DNA from: Chelativorans multitrophicus
GTDB taxonomy: Bacteria > Pseudomonadota > Alphaproteobacteria > Rhizobiales > Rhizobiaceae
DNA: 64,000 bases
Direction of reading: 5' to 3'
Assembly: GCF_011317445.1 (NCBI RefSeq)
Contig: NZ_JAAAPL010000001.1
Coordinates: 124,001-188,000 of the forward strand
The position numbers were made by a program, and so were the translations under genes. The notes beneath the pieces were generated by a model. It was given only the letters and a program-made list of their open reading frames with translations, was not told where the DNA came from and made no database searches. Positions 8,586-17,099 of this stretch are shown here, piece by piece (within the stretch, counting starts at the first letter, position 1; each line of letters begins with the position of its first letter).

Positions 8586-8928
8586 CCGTTACCTCGACAT
8601 AATCCAAGACGCCGGCAATGGGCGCGGACGGCTTTCGAACCGTGATCGTTGCATGCTTGATTTGAGGGAATCTTGCGCATAGCGACTTTGCGATCCGAAG
8701 TGCCAGCGTTTCGATAAGCGGGCAACGCTCGCCCGTGACGATTTTCTCAATAAGGGAGAAGGCGACGCCATAATCGACAGTCGTCCCGATGGAAGCCTCC
8801 TCCAGCGGCACTTCAGGCTCCACAAGGAGCTCGGCGTCGACATAGAATCGCTGGCCCAGCGCCGCCTCCTCGTCGAGCAAGCCATGCCGAGCGTAGAACG
8901 CGCAATTCCTCAATCGGATGGAGTACAC
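8569..8928 (-). CDS. folB: Dihydroneopterin aldolase
   Basis: Converts dihydroneopterin to 6-hydroxymethyl-dihydropterin plus glycolaldehyde, the step before FolK. The 119-residue length is typical. Seen are the N-terminal FYARHGLLDEE segment (11-21), the QRFYVDAELLV strand (26-36), and the region PLIETLALRIA that carries the substrate-binding Glu. It lies 12 bases downstream of folP and overlaps folK, forming a compact folate operon. Confidence 0.95.
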   Translation of the reverse strand: MYSIRLRNCAFYARHGLLDEEAALGQRFYVDAELLVEPEVPLEEASIGTTVDYGVAFSLIEKIVTGERCPLIETLALRIAKSLCARFPQIKHATITVRKPSAPIAGVLDYVEVTVDWPQ

Positions 8929-8940
8929 GGGAATCCTCCC

Positions 8941-9777
8941 TTACCTTTCGGCGGCGCGGGTGGCGTCTGCGATCCGCAGCGCGTCCCTGTTCGCCGCAAC
9001 ATTGTGCACGCGGAAGACCGAGGCCCCTTTCAATCGCAGCAAGGTGCTTGTTGCCGCCGTTGCAGTGTCTCGATCGCCCACCTCGCGTTCCGTGATGCGG
9101 CCGATAAAGCGTTTGCGCGAGGTGCCGACGAGAAGCGGAAATCCCAGCCCCCTCAGTTCTCCGAAACGGGCCATGATCTCGATATCCTCGTGCCATTCCT
9201 TGGCAAACCCGAATCCCGGATCGAGAACGATCTGCTCGTCCCGGTTGCCTGCCTGATGGGCGATTTCGATCGACTTGCGCAAATAGAAGAACTGATCGGC
9301 GATGACGTCAGGCAGCTTTTGCCTTCCCCGCCCGGTGTGCATGAGAATCAGGCCCGCACCAGCATTCGCGGCAGCCGTGGCAACGGCCGGATCCCTTTGC
9401 ACGCCGAAAATGTCGTTGACGATATGGGCGCCGGCGCGAACGGCAAGCTCGGCCGTTTCCGAACGATAGGTGTCAATCGACAGCACGAAGCCGTCTTCCC
9501 CGGCAAGCGCCTCGATGACGGGCAGAACCCTTCTTTGTTCCTCAATTGCGCTCACGGGTTCGGCGCCAGGCCGCGTGGATTCTCCCCCGACATCGATGAT
9601 AGAGGCCCCCTCAGCGGCCATTATACGAGCCGCCGCAACCGCACTTTCCACGGACAGCAGGCGTCCGCCATCTGAAAAGCTGTCCGGCGTGACGTTGAGG
9701 ATGCCCATGATCAGGGCATCCCCTCCGAGCTCCAGGGTGCGCCCATGAGCCAATGTCCACTGCCGCGGTTCGGTCAT
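8941..9777 (-). CDS. folP: Dihydropteroate synthase
   Basis: Condenses the pterin pyrophosphate made by FolK with p-aminobenzoate; the sulfonamide target. Signatures: ILNVTPDSFSDGG (26-38), DVGGESTRPG (62-71), SIDTYRSE (100-107), DPGFGF, SRKRF (about 220-224) and RVHNV (about 256-260). 278 residues, normal length, TIM-barrel type. First gene of the folP-folB-folK operon; its promoter must lie in the 180-base gap before the divergent DUF922 gene. Confidence 0.97.
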   Translation of the reverse strand: MTEPRQWTLAHGRTLELGGDALIMGILNVTPDSFSDGGRLLSVESAVAAARIMAAEGASIIDVGGESTRPGAEPVSAIEEQRRVLPVIEALAGEDGFVLSIDTYRSETAELAVRAGAHIVNDIFGVQRDPAVATAAANAGAGLILMHTGRGRQKLPDVIADQFFYLRKSIEIAHQAGNRDEQIVLDPGFGFAKEWHEDIEIMARFGELRGLGFPLLVGTSRKRFIGRITEREVGDRDTATAATSTLLRLKGASVFRVHNVAANRDALRIADATRAAER

Positions 9778-9957
9778 TTCCTAAATCCATGCGATCAAAT
9801 TCATGTGCGGCTCCTTGCCCGCAGAATCAACTGCCACGGCCGGGTCATACATGCTTTTTACCTAAAGGAAGATGCGTCTGTGCCGGGCCCCGATTTTCAT
9901 TGCGTCCGCCCCCGCGTCGTCGCAAAGTCTCATCGGGGCGCCCCCAGGAGATTTTTG

Positions 9958-10581
9958 ATGCTACGCCTTCTCCCGATCATGCTGTTTTTTGCCATGGCGC
10001 TTAATCCCGCTACGGCTGCAACCATTTCCAAGACCTATAGCTATTTTCCCATCGGCGGCCGAACCCTGTCGGAAATAGAGCGGCAGCTTCATACACGCGG
10101 GCCGCGCCTCGACAGCACCGGCCAGAGACATCCGGGCGCCACTAATATGGAGTTCACAACGCGCATCGACTATGCGGAGTCGCGCGGCCAATGCCGCATC
10201 GAAAATGCCCGTGTCTCCGTTAAGGCCAAGGTGATCCTTCCGCAGTGGCGGGACAGGCGTCGCGCGGAGACCGAGGTCAGGCTGATCTGGGACACGCTCT
10301 CACGCGACATCAAACGCCATGAAGAAAGCCATTTGAGCATCGCCAAGAACCACGCGCGGCTGCTCGAGGATACATTGAAGGGACTGTTCCCGCGGCGGAC
10401 CTGCAGCGCGCTTGCCAAGCAAGTGGAGGAGACAACGCAGCGGCTTCTTGCACAGCACGACGCTGCTCAAGACAAGTTCGACCGCATCGAGAGCATCAAT
10501 TTCGAGAGCCGGATGATGCGCCTGCTGCGCTATCGCCTGCAACAGATCGAGGCCCTTCAAATGCGGCAGCAGGGCCGTTAG
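9958..10581 (+). CDS. Secreted DUF922 family protein, putative zinc protease
   Basis: A 207-residue exported protein. The frame extends further upstream, but ATG 9958 has AGGAG 7 bases before it and starts a good signal peptide (MLRLLPIMLFFAMALNPATA). A metalloprotease-type HEESH motif sits at 121-125, with H132 and nearby acidic residues as candidate third ligands. The family is annotated as predicted secreted Zn-dependent protease, but activity is not demonstrated. Cysteines near 79 and 149 could pair in the periplasm. Transcribed divergently from folP. Confidence 0.85.
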   Translation: MLRLLPIMLFFAMALNPATAATISKTYSYFPIGGRTLSEIERQLHTRGPRLDSTGQRHPGATNMEFTTRIDYAESRGQCRIENARVSVKAKVILPQWRDRRRAETEVRLIWDTLSRDIKRHEESHLSIAKNHARLLEDTLKGLFPRRTCSALAKQVEETTQRLLAQHDAAQDKFDRIESINFESRMMRLLRYRLQQIEALQMRQQGR

Positions 10582-10616
10582 TTGCCGCAGCGCTGGCAGT
10601 GGCGGGCCTGATGAGG

Positions 10617-10937
10617 TCAGCCCTGACGCTCAGGTATCCTTACCGTAAGGCCATCCAGCTCTTCCCTCACCCGAACCTGGCATGACAGCCGTGAGGTCGG
10701 CCGCACGTCATAGGCAAAATCGAGCATGTCCTCTTCCATGGGCTCCGGTGGGCCGACGATCTCCGCCCATGCCTCGTCCACATAGACATGGCAGGTTGCA
10801 CATGCACAGGCGCCTCCGCATTCGGCTTCTATGCCCGGCACGCCGTTTCTGACGGCGTTTTGCATCAACGTTGAGCCGTTATCGGCCTGGATGTCGAATT
10901 CCGTGCCGTCGAACGCGATGAATTTCAGCCTTGGCAT
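10617..10937 (-). CDS. [2Fe-2S] ferredoxin, adrenodoxin type
   Basis: Small electron carrier (106 residues). The cluster ligands are C40, C46, C49 and C84 in the pattern C-x5-C-x2-C...C. An extra cysteine, C44, lies inside the loop and is not a usual ligand. An acidic stretch, EPMEEDMLDFAYDV (about 63-76), is the usual docking helix for reductase and partner proteins. The partner is not shown by the context: the upstream gene is an Hpt protein and the next gene downstream is convergent. Possible roles are in Fe-S or heme-related monooxygenase electron transfer. Confidence 0.93.
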   Translation of the reverse strand: MPRLKFIAFDGTEFDIQADNGSTLMQNAVRNGVPGIEAECGGACACATCHVYVDEAWAEIVGPPEPMEEDMLDFAYDVRPTSRLSCQVRVREELDGLTVRIPERQG

Positions 10938-11008
10938 AAGCGAAAACCTGGAGGGGTTGAGCTGCTGCGGAGGAACAACAGCCGGGAATAATCACTACGC
11001 AGGACGAG

Positions 11009-11371
11009 TCAACCTGCTCCACCAGTTTCCGTATGCTGGGAGACAAAGAGCTTCATCTCCTCGATAAGGCGGGGCAGCCGCTCCGCGATCTCTTCGGAAT
11101 TTGGCGAAGCCTCCAGCTCGGCGGCGCAGGCTGCGATCGCGAAAGCACCGACGGCCCGCGCCGATCCGACCAGCCTGTGGGCAAGCATGCGACGGCCTTC
11201 CAGGTTTGTGCCGGCAACTTCGGCTTGCGCCGCCGCCGCTTGCACAAGGAAGAGATCGAGCACCTCGCGCTTCAATTGCTCGTCGCCCATCGTCTGACGG
11301 CTCAGATGCGCGAAATCAAGCGGTAAGGCTTTGAAAATATGTTGTTTTTCTGAGTCCAGCATTCCCGGCAA
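11009..11371 (-). CDS. Hpt-domain phosphotransfer protein
   Basis: A single Hpt domain of 120 residues, all helical, that relays phosphate between a hybrid sensor kinase and a response regulator. The phosphorylatable residue is likely H65 in AHRLVGSARAVGA, matching the Hpt consensus H-x-L-K-G-S. No histidine kinase or receiver gene is in the window, so its partners are unknown. It is divergent from the large coiled-coil gene, with about 200 bases of AT-rich shared upstream DNA, and upstream of the ferredoxin on the same strand. Confidence 0.85.
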   Translation of the reverse strand: MPGMLDSEKQHIFKALPLDFAHLSRQTMGDEQLKREVLDLFLVQAAAAQAEVAGTNLEGRRMLAHRLVGSARAVGAFAIAACAAELEASPNSEEIAERLPRLIEEMKLFVSQHTETGGAG

Positions 11372-11569
11372 CCCACCCTGGCCACCCCATTAATATCCAG
11401 CTAATGTGCGTTTAACCAGCATTAACTCCTGTGGACAAGGCATTAAGGTTATGCCCAAAAAATACCGCATTCAGCCAGTCTGCCGTTAACCCTATATTTA
11501 AACTTACGGGCATGGCTTTTAAAACGTATTTTAATCACAACCCTGTGCCACTACGATACGGGTGGCAAT

Positions 11570-14500
11570 ATGTGGGCGGAAACAGGTCGTGAAGGGACCC
11601 AATTCGGGATGCCCAATGACAGGGTAGGCGGCGGCATGGCACGCAATACGATCAAAAAAGAAGACGACTTCGCGAAAGAGCTCGAGGATGCCCTGGAGCT
11701 TGAAACCGCATCTTTCGCGGTGGAGAGCGAGGATCTCGACGTGGCTGCCTCCATGGAGGAGCTCGAAGCGCAGATCACAATGGCTGCCGAGGAGCTTGCC
11801 CGCGAGGGCCGCAGCGATCAGGAAGAGGCCGCCCTCCCCAAGGAAGCGGCGAACACCAAGGCCGAAGCCTTGGCTGACAATTTCGAAGAGCTGCCCGAGC
11901 TGGACGAGGAGCCGGAAGAGTTTCAGCCTGTCGAAAACCTTACGCGAGCGGAGGCTCAGCCGCCCAGCACCGGCGCTACGCCGGCGCTTCTGCCGGCCAA
12001 TGATGACAAGCAGACGAGCGATTATCTGCGTCTCGCCCACACGATCGAGCAACAGCCCTCGCGCACGAATTACTGGATTGCTGCCGCGCTTTCAGTCGCG
12101 TGGGTCCTGCTCGGCGCCGCCGTTGCTCATTTTGGCTTCGGCTCCCAGATCTGGCAGATCGGCTCGTTGAGCGAGCTTGCCTCTGCTCCCGCGGCGCTTG
12201 GCCTTATCGCCGCCGTCGTGATGCCCGTGCTGCTCATCTGGGGCTTCGCCGTGATGATCCGGCGTGCCCAGGAAATGCGGCTTGCCGCCCGCAACATGGC
12301 CGAAATCGCCTTCCGCCTCACCGAGCCTGAAAACCTGGCCCATGAGCGCGTGATGATGGTCGGCCAGGCCATCCGCCGCGAAGTGCAGGCGATGAGCGAG
12401 GGCATCGAGCGCACGCTGGCACGGGCGGTCGAACTGGAAACGCTCGTTCATACGGAAGTCAACGAGCTCGAGCGCGCTTACTCGGAGAACGAGGCTCGCA
12501 TCAGATTTCTGGTCGACAGCCTTGGCAGCGAGCGCGAGGGCATCGTCGGGCATGCGGAGCGTGTCCGGGCCTCCATCACCGGTGCTCATGAAGTCATAAA
12601 AGAAGAGCTCAATTCTGCCAGCGAGCAGATCCGCGTGACAGTGGATGGCACGGCGCAGCATCTGTCCACCATACTTCAGCAGTCTGGCGACACCTTTGCT
12701 CAGCGCATAAATACCACGGGCGATTCGGTCGCCAATCTGCTCAACGAGCGTTCGGAACTTCTCTCGCGCCAGCTTGCCACGTCGAGCGAGACCCTCGCCG
12801 GATTGCTTGATTCGCGCATTTCTGCGCTTGGCGAATCCAGCCAGGAGTTCATCAAGCGTGTCAGCGCCTCTAGCGATGGCGTGAAAGGCCTTCTGGACGA
12901 GCGCGCGGAAACTCTCTCGCGGCAGATCACCACCTCGGGAAGCGGGCTCGCGGAGTTGCTCGACACCCGTATCGCGACGCTCACGGAGCGTACCGATCAC
13001 GCCACACGTACCCTCAGCGATCTGTTCGACGACCGGGTAAACGGCTTCGTCTCCTCGGTCGGAAGCGCATCCGATCGCCTGAATGCGTTGTTCGCCGACC
13101 GACTGGGCGAAATCGAGCGCACCTTCACCGATCGCGGCGAAACACTGCTTTCGGAGTTTTCTACCCGTGCCCAGGCTTTGGACACAGGAATTGAGCGGCT
13201 TGAATCGGCGCTCGATGCGCGCGCGCGCAGCATCAATGAGGCTTTGGTCGAGCGCGCCCGCGAAATCGCCGATACTTTTGTCCGTGGCAAGCAGGATGTC
13301 ATCTCGGCCATCGAGGCCGGGCGAAACACCATCGACGGCGAACTTTCGGAACTCGTCGCCTCGACATCCATCATGCTGCAGGGCAAGGCGGAGGAATTCG
13401 CAGAACGGCTCAAGGAAGGGCACGCAGACCTGGACAGCCGCCTCGACCAAGGTCTCGGCCGCTTCCATTCCGTGCAGGCACGCATGGATGAGGCGATCAC
13501 CAATCAGATCAACGTATTCGAGCAAAACCAGGGGCGTCTCGCGGAGCTCCTTCAATCGGATATTCAAAAGCTCGACGAGGTTCATGCAAACTTCGAGAGC
13601 CGGGTCTCCAGGCAGATCAACAAGCTGATCGAGACGCGCGGGACGTTCGCTGCGGCGCTTGAAGAGGATATTGCCAAGATTGGCGAACAGCGCGACGGGA
13701 TCACCGCCGCCATCCGCACGGATATCGAGCAGATCAACAGCGCTTTCGCTGCTCAAACCGGCCTCATCGAAGAGCGCACCAAAACCATGGAGAAGGCGCT
13801 CACCATCGGCGTCGATAATGTGCGCCAGACGCTGGAGAGCAGCGCAATCGTGGTCGCCTCCGCGCTTCGCGACAAGGTGACCGAGGCAACGTCCTCCCTG
13901 GGTGACGAGACCACCAAGCTGCTGGAAGGCATCGATCGCCGAGTGGCCGCGCGCGTGGAAAGCACGACGCGTCTGTTCACGGATCAGGCCGAGCGGATCG
14001 ACGCCACCTTCGACAGCGCTGCCGACCGCATAGCTGCCCGCGCCGAAGAGGTCGCGCGCAGGCTCGGTGAACATGTCGAGCAGATCGACATGACCTTCGA
14101 CGGCGCGACGGAACGGGCTTCCGGACGTGTCGAAATGGTCGCTCAAGCAATCGCTGGCCAAGTCAGCCGGATCGATTCGGCTGTTGATGCGGCCGCGGAT
14201 CGAATTTCAACTCGCGTGGAGGGTGTAAGCCGCTCGCTCTCCGACCAGATCGGGCAGATCGACAGCACTTTCGATAACGCGGCGGACCGGGTTGCCGGTC
14301 GCGTCGAAGGCGCCGCGAAGCTTCTTGGCGAGCATGTGGAGACGATCGACCTGACGCTCGACAGTGCTGCGCGGCGTATCGCCGAAAGAACCGAAAGCTT
14401 TCAGAGCGGTTTCAACGAGATCGATGGGCGCGTCGGAACACGGATCGACGAGATCTCTTCCGTGCTGTCCGACCGGGCAGACATGGTCGCGCGCACCTTT

Positions 14501-16528
14501 GAGGAAGCCGACCAGCGCATCGTTGCCCGCACCAAGCAGACGTCCCTGGAGCTCGAGGCGCGTGCCGCGGCCATGGTGGAGCAGCTTGCCGAGGTCGAAG
14601 GTCGCCTGAGGACGGCGACCGGCTCCACGAGCTCGGCCATCATGGGCAGCGTGTCCGAGGTCGAGCGGCGACTCACCGAAAGCGTCGGCCGCACGGCGGT
14701 CGCGCTGGAAGAAGGCTTCGGCGGCGCCGAAGAACGCTTGAAGACCACCGCGGAACAGGCAGCTCAGCATTTGAGCCAGCAGCTTGCCCGCACTCAGGCC
14801 GATCTGGTTTCGACCGCCGATACGATCGGCCAGACCTTTGCCACCATCAATGAACATATTTCCCGGCGCACCGGCGAGACTGTCCGGACGCTTGAGGAGC
14901 GCACGCGCGAGTTCAACAGCGTGCTTGCAAGCCGCACATCCGAGATCGCCCGTATCCTGGATGAAACCGCTCGGCCGCTGGTCGAGCGCTTTGAAAGCAG
15001 CGGAGGAGAGCTTCGCGAAGGCATTGAAGCCATCACGCAGCAGACCGCAGAGCGCCTGCGCCAGGAGAACGCCGCCCTCGTCAACGCCTTGGCAAGCCGC
15101 ACGTCCGAAACGCTCAGCGCCATGGAGCGTGCCCGCAACAATGTGCTCGGCAATGTCGGCGACCTGCTCGGCAAGCTGGAAACCTCCGGCGAGAAACTAA
15201 GCGGGCTGATAACCGCAGCGACGCAAAATCTTTCGGACGTGGACGAAAAGCTGACAGGAACCACGCACGAATTTGCCCGCAACGCAGAAAGGGCGGCGGA
15301 GACGATCGCCAATTCCGCAAGCCTCATCAATGCGAATTCCGGCCGGCTGGCGGATTTCTCCGAGCGGACCTTGCGGGAGATCTCAGTCATTGCCAGCCGT
15401 TTCGAAGATCACAGCCGCGTTCTCGAAACAGCTTCCGAGTTGCTCGAGAAGGCGCAGGGAAGCCTCGGCGCCAGCCTGGAAAGCAGGCAGCGCGCGCTGG
15501 ATGAGCTGGCAAACGGGCTTGTCGAAAAGTCCGAGCATGTCGAGCGGATCATGAAGTCCTTCGAGCATCTTATTGAAAACACGATAGACGGCGCCGAAGG
15601 CCGGACGCGTGAATCGATGGATGCCATTCGCAACTCCATCAATGAGGTCGTGGAATCCGCGACACGCCGCTTTGCAGGCGCGACGGAAGACCTGCGCCAA
15701 AGCGCACGGGAAATCCGCGATGAGATCGAAGCCACCCGGGCAGACGTGAAACGGGGAATTGTCGAACTTCCCGAGGAGGCCAAGCAGTCGACCTTCGCCA
15801 TGCGCCGGGCCATCACGGAGCAGATCAACGCCCTGAAGGAGCTTTCGGACATCGTGGCGAAATCCGGTCGTCTGCATGACGTGGGCGGTAGCAGTGCGCG
15901 CGCGCCTGACGGGGGCCCTGCGCTCGAGCGGGTTCGTCCGAACTCCGGGCAGATCGTGACGGAGGCAGGACCGGCGCTTGGCTTCTCGCGCATCGTCGAA
16001 AAGCCGCGTCCCGACCTGGCGCCGCAGAGGCCGCGCCAGAGTGCACCCCGGCAGGTTGTTTCCGCACGCGACGAGCAGCCCTCATCCCCCAGCGGCGAGG
16101 GATGGATTCGCGACCTTCTGCGTAGCGCCTCCCGCGAGGAAGAAGCCGCGGCCGTGGAAGCGCCCTCCGACAAGTTTCCCGCACATGTCGTGGAATCCTT
16201 GAATTCTCTCTCCCTCGATATCGCCCGGGCGATCGATCACGACGTCTCTGTCGAGCTTTGGGAGAGATATCGTCGCGGGGAGCGCAACGTCTTCAATCGC
16301 CGGCTCTACACATTGAAGGGTCAGCAAACCTTTGACGAGATCCAGCGCAAGTATCGAGAGGATGCAGAATTCCGCAAAGCAGTCGATCAATACTGCCGCG
16401 ATTTCGAGAAGCTACTGGCCGATGTCGCCCGTTCCGACCGCGACAATGTGATGAGCCAGACCTACCTCACCTCGGACACGGGCAAGGTCTACACCATGCT
16501 GGCCCACGCAAGCGGGCGGCTGAACTGA
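11570..16528 (+). CDS. rgsE: Giant membrane-anchored apolipoprotein-like coiled-coil protein; probable growth pole ring (GPR/RgsE) homologue
   Basis: A 1652-residue protein: an acidic N-terminus (about 1-160), two membrane segments (about 166-190 and 212-234), then about 1200 residues of nearly unbroken helix with 22- and 29-residue repeats, a proline-rich linker (about 1440-1540) and a compact C-terminal domain (about 1545-1652). Large proteins of this layout with apolipoprotein A1/A4/E-like repeats are the growth pole ring protein of Agrobacterium and RgsE of Sinorhizobium, which organise unipolar growth in Rhizobiales. I infer orthology from architecture and taxon, not from alignment. ATGs at 11570, 11609 and 11636 are all possible starts; none has a strong ribosome site. 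Confidence 0.7.
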   Translation: MWAETGREGTQFGMPNDRVGGGMARNTIKKEDDFAKELEDALELETASFAVESEDLDVAASMEELEAQITMAAEELAREGRSDQEEAALPKEAANTKAEALADNFEELPELDEEPEEFQPVENLTRAEAQPPSTGATPALLPANDDKQTSDYLRLAHTIEQQPSRTNYWIAAALSVAWVLLGAAVAHFGFGSQIWQIGSLSELASAPAALGLIAAVVMPVLLIWGFAVMIRRAQEMRLAARNMAEIAFRLTEPENLAHERVMMVGQAIRREVQAMSEGIERTLARAVELETLVHTEVNELERAYSENEARIRFLVDSLGSEREGIVGHAERVRASITGAHEVIKEELNSASEQIRVTVDGTAQHLSTILQQSGDTFAQRINTTGDSVANLLNERSELLSRQLATSSETLAGLLDSRISALGESSQEFIKRVSASSDGVKGLLDERAETLSRQITTSGSGLAELLDTRIATLTERTDHATRTLSDLFDDRVNGFVSSVGSASDRLNALFADRLGEIERTFTDRGETLLSEFSTRAQALDTGIERLESALDARARSINEALVERAREIADTFVRGKQDVISAIEAGRNTIDGELSELVASTSIMLQGKAEEFAERLKEGHADLDSRLDQGLGRFHSVQARMDEAITNQINVFEQNQGRLAELLQSDIQKLDEVHANFESRVSRQINKLIETRGTFAAALEEDIAKIGEQRDGITAAIRTDIEQINSAFAAQTGLIEERTKTMEKALTIGVDNVRQTLESSAIVVASALRDKVTEATSSLGDETTKLLEGIDRRVAARVESTTRLFTDQAERIDATFDSAADRIAARAEEVARRLGEHVEQIDMTFDGATERASGRVEMVAQAIAGQVSRIDSAVDAAADRISTRVEGVSRSLSDQIGQIDSTFDNAADRVAGRVEGAAKLLGEHVETIDLTLDSAARRIAERTESFQSGFNEIDGRVGTRIDEISSVLSDRADMVARTFEEADQRIVARTKQTSLELEARAAAMVEQLAEVEGRLRTATGSTSSAIMGSVSEVERRLTESVGRTAVALEEGFGGAEERLKTTAEQAAQHLSQQLARTQADLVSTADTIGQTFATINEHISRRTGETVRTLEERTREFNSVLASRTSEIARILDETARPLVERFESSGGELREGIEAITQQTAERLRQENAALVNALASRTSETLSAMERARNNVLGNVGDLLGKLETSGEKLSGLITAATQNLSDVDEKLTGTTHEFARNAERAAETIANSASLINANSGRLADFSERTLREISVIASRFEDHSRVLETASELLEKAQGSLGASLESRQRALDELANGLVEKSEHVERIMKSFEHLIENTIDGAEGRTRESMDAIRNSINEVVESATRRFAGATEDLRQSAREIRDEIEATRADVKRGIVELPEEAKQSTFAMRRAITEQINALKELSDIVAKSGRLHDVGGSSARAPDGGPALERVRPNSGQIVTEAGPALGFSRIVEKPRPDLAPQRPRQSAPRQVVSARDEQPSSPSGEGWIRDLLRSASREEEAAAVEAPSDKFPAHVVESLNSLSLDIARAIDHDVSVELWERYRRGERNVFNRRLYTLKGQQTFDEIQRKYREDAEFRKAVDQYCRDFEKLLADVARSDRDNVMSQTYLTSDTGKVYTMLAHASGRLN
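13997..14344 (+). repeat. Four tandem 29-residue (87-bp) coiled-coil repeats inside the giant protein
   Basis: Four consecutive 29-residue units, each beginning ID and carrying the pattern IDxxxDxAxxRxxxRVE followed by a second helix ending near an Ile/Val. A fifth, shorter unit follows. The units are conserved in protein rather than identical in DNA, so this is an old duplication rather than a recent expansion. Upstream (about 12,730-13,140) a different block repeats every 22 residues, with one 29-residue unit, around a LLDxR core. Confidence 0.8.
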
Positions 16529-16534
16529 ACTGTT

Positions 16535-16561
16535 AAAGCGGCCTCAGATGTGGGCCGCTTT
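16535..16561 (+). terminator. Hairpin just after the giant gene
   Basis: AAAGCGGCC and GGCCGCTTT form a perfect 9-bp stem with a 9-base loop, starting 7 bases after the stop codon. The T-run is only three bases inside the stem end, so it may be a weak terminator or a 3'-end stabiliser backed up by the second hairpin downstream. Confidence 0.65.
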
Positions 16562-16598
16562 CATGGCCGGCCATTAAGGCTGCCGTAAAATCCTTAGG

Positions 16599-16629
16599 AT
16601 GGCCGCCTTGGAAACGAGGCGGCCATTTT
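16599..16629 (+). terminator. Rho-independent terminator
   Basis: ATGGCCGCCT and AGGCGGCCAT form a perfect 10-bp stem around an 8-base loop, followed by TTT. With the first hairpin it makes a double terminator for the long coiled-coil transcript. Confidence 0.75.
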
Positions 16630-17099
16630 CATGGGACACATTGTCGGGGAGCAGTCGATGCGACGCCAAATGTTCCGGCTGTACGCTGAAGGCGCGCTGG
16701 ACTACCGCTAAAAGGCGTCTCGTCAAGCGCCATTTCGAGACGAGCTCAATCGTATCAACGCGAGCGCCGGCGCAAAATGATGCGCGGCGGACGATGCGCC
16801 GGCAAATATCCGTTCCGCACGATCAAAAGAAGATGGCTGACGGAAGTTCCTGACAAGATCTCAAGGGAACAGGACCTCAAATGTCCCTCCCCGTCCCGCC
16901 TGTCGCATCCTGCTTGCCATCAAAATTCAGGATCGCCATCGCCTGAAGTAGAAAGAACCGGTTACGCGGATTCACTTGCCACATAGCCCGCATTTTCCGA
17001 AACTTCTTTTTGCATAAGGCATTTTTTCGCAGCTCAAATTATACTTGCATTACTCTACCTTCCCGAGCATTCTCAAATTGGGACAGAAATGAGGGCTGT
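16630..17099. other. Intergenic region upstream of the LuxR-type gene
   Basis: About 470 bases. The last 100 bases are markedly AT-rich and should carry the regulator's promoter. A 17-codon frame at 16658-16711 has a GGGGAG ribosome-like site 7 bases before its ATG, but nothing else supports it. Longer frames in the gap lack ribosome sites. I see no tRNA or insertion element. Confidence 0.5.

Noticed and set aside
11405-11505. CtrA-type boxes (TTAA-N7-TTAA) between the Hpt and giant genes
   Set aside because: TTAA half-sites occur in pairs, but the spacings are 6 and 8 bases, not 7, so they do not match the consensus.
12092-14161. 689-codon minus-strand frame inside the giant coiled-coil gene
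   Set aside because: Long antisense frames arise from Glu/Arg/Ala-rich coiled-coil codons; no ribosome site or family features.
16658-16711. 17-codon frame with a GGGGAG ribosome-like site after the double terminator
   Set aside because: Too short to judge; no conservation information and no hydrophobic or regulatory feature.
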